64,000 bases of DNA from Mesostigma viride. Taxonomy: Eukaryota > Streptophyta > Mesostigmatophyceae > Mesostigmatales > Mesostigmataceae. Below are positions 63,640-64,000 of this stretch, in pieces. Each line of letters starts with the position of its first letter. Position 1 is the first letter of the stretch. The notes under the pieces are model-generated. The model had not been told where the DNA came from and searched no databases. It was given only the letters and a program-made list of their open reading frames with translations. Made by a program: the position numbers and the translations under genes. The stretch covers positions 4,987,367 through 5,051,366 of the forward strand of contig RPFO01000667.1 in assembly GCA_009746045.1 (NCBI GenBank). The letters run 5' to 3'.

Positions 63640-64000
63640 GTAAAGGCCACTAGGTGTCCTTGGCGCTTGTGACCACTGACCACATGCCGTTCACATCATG
63701 AGTTTCTACACGGCATTGGCGCCCTTCTCGGCTGCAGGCCAATTCTAGGAAGCAGGTTTTTGCTGTGCAGTGGGGTGGGGTGAGGGGTGCCGGGTGACAA
63801 CCGCAGTGGCCCGGTGTCGGCAAGATGACGACCGGGAGCGCCAGAACTGTCTGCGTTGTAGCACACAAAGCTCTATGATTCATGCGTATGTGTTGTAAAT
63901 TGTAATTGGATAAGGAGCAATTGAAAAATCATGCAAATTGAGGACTTGGTATAAATTATCTGGCCTGCGCTGGTTGTTGCATTGTCTCCTTGATAAATGG
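63640..64000. other. No supported feature
   Basis: Non-coding; the last 40 bases resemble 58790-58810 (ggcctgcgctggttgttgca). Confidence 0.35.

Overview
The window reads as nuclear DNA of a eukaryote with a large, repeat-rich genome. Genes are split by short GT-AG introns (about 115-330 bp, one about 1.35 kb). At least four retroelement types, terminal-inverted-repeat elements and long minisatellites are present, and nothing looks like a bacterial operon. I cannot name the lineage. The mix of non-LTR elements, a gag-only LTR element and a GIPMGTN-type reverse transcriptase would fit an alga or another protist, but that is a weak inference. Exon calls rest on reading frame and splice phase only.

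Layout. 1-7.1 kb: degraded retroelement DNA, ending in an ORF1-only 'half-LINE' (4829-6860) with an 11-bp target-site duplication (TSD). 7.3-27.0 kb: a distinct block with two multi-exon genes, a DDE-transposase-like gene on the minus strand (7880-about 11130) and a very large gene of unknown function on the plus strand (17712-27014, 12 visible exons, about 2,500 codons). The block also holds a partly deleted tandem duplication (12.1-14.1 kb) and three tandem arrays (37, 30 and 58 bp). A 20-24 bp palindrome centred on CTGCAG (type GGGTCRCTCTGCAGAGTGACCC) recurs more than 20 times in this block, mostly in introns and flanks. I did not see it elsewhere in the window.

27.2-35.5 kb: a copia-like gag remnant, then a 3.4-kb element with long inverted arms (28084-31520) whose left arm was hit by a 262-bp TTAA-flanked MITE. 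After a repeat-rich stretch comes one orphan exon-like ORF (33068-33352).

35.6-47.0 kb: a four-part nest. A GIPMGTN/RYIDD reverse transcriptase gene was split by a 5'-truncated LINE. The LINE was then hit by a 1.1-kb TIR element and by a 6.2-kb LTR retrotransposon that carries gag but no recognisable pol. TSDs for each step are readable. A second LINE copy with an intact partial RT frame follows (45740-46959).

47.2-52.0 kb: LINE 3' ends, inverted repeats and non-coding DNA. 52.1-58.2 kb: a six-exon gene (about 914 codons) with a long Asn/Ser tract encoded by a CAA/CAG microsatellite, two Cys clusters and an AT-hook-like motif. 58.8-64.0 kb: LINE 3' ends, a 21-bp minisatellite interrupted by a retroelement, and mostly uninformative DNA.

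The most notable features are the palindrome family with the transposase and the large gene, the half-LINE that shares its 3' hairpin with the RT-bearing LINE, and the gag-only LTR element with an in-frame stop.
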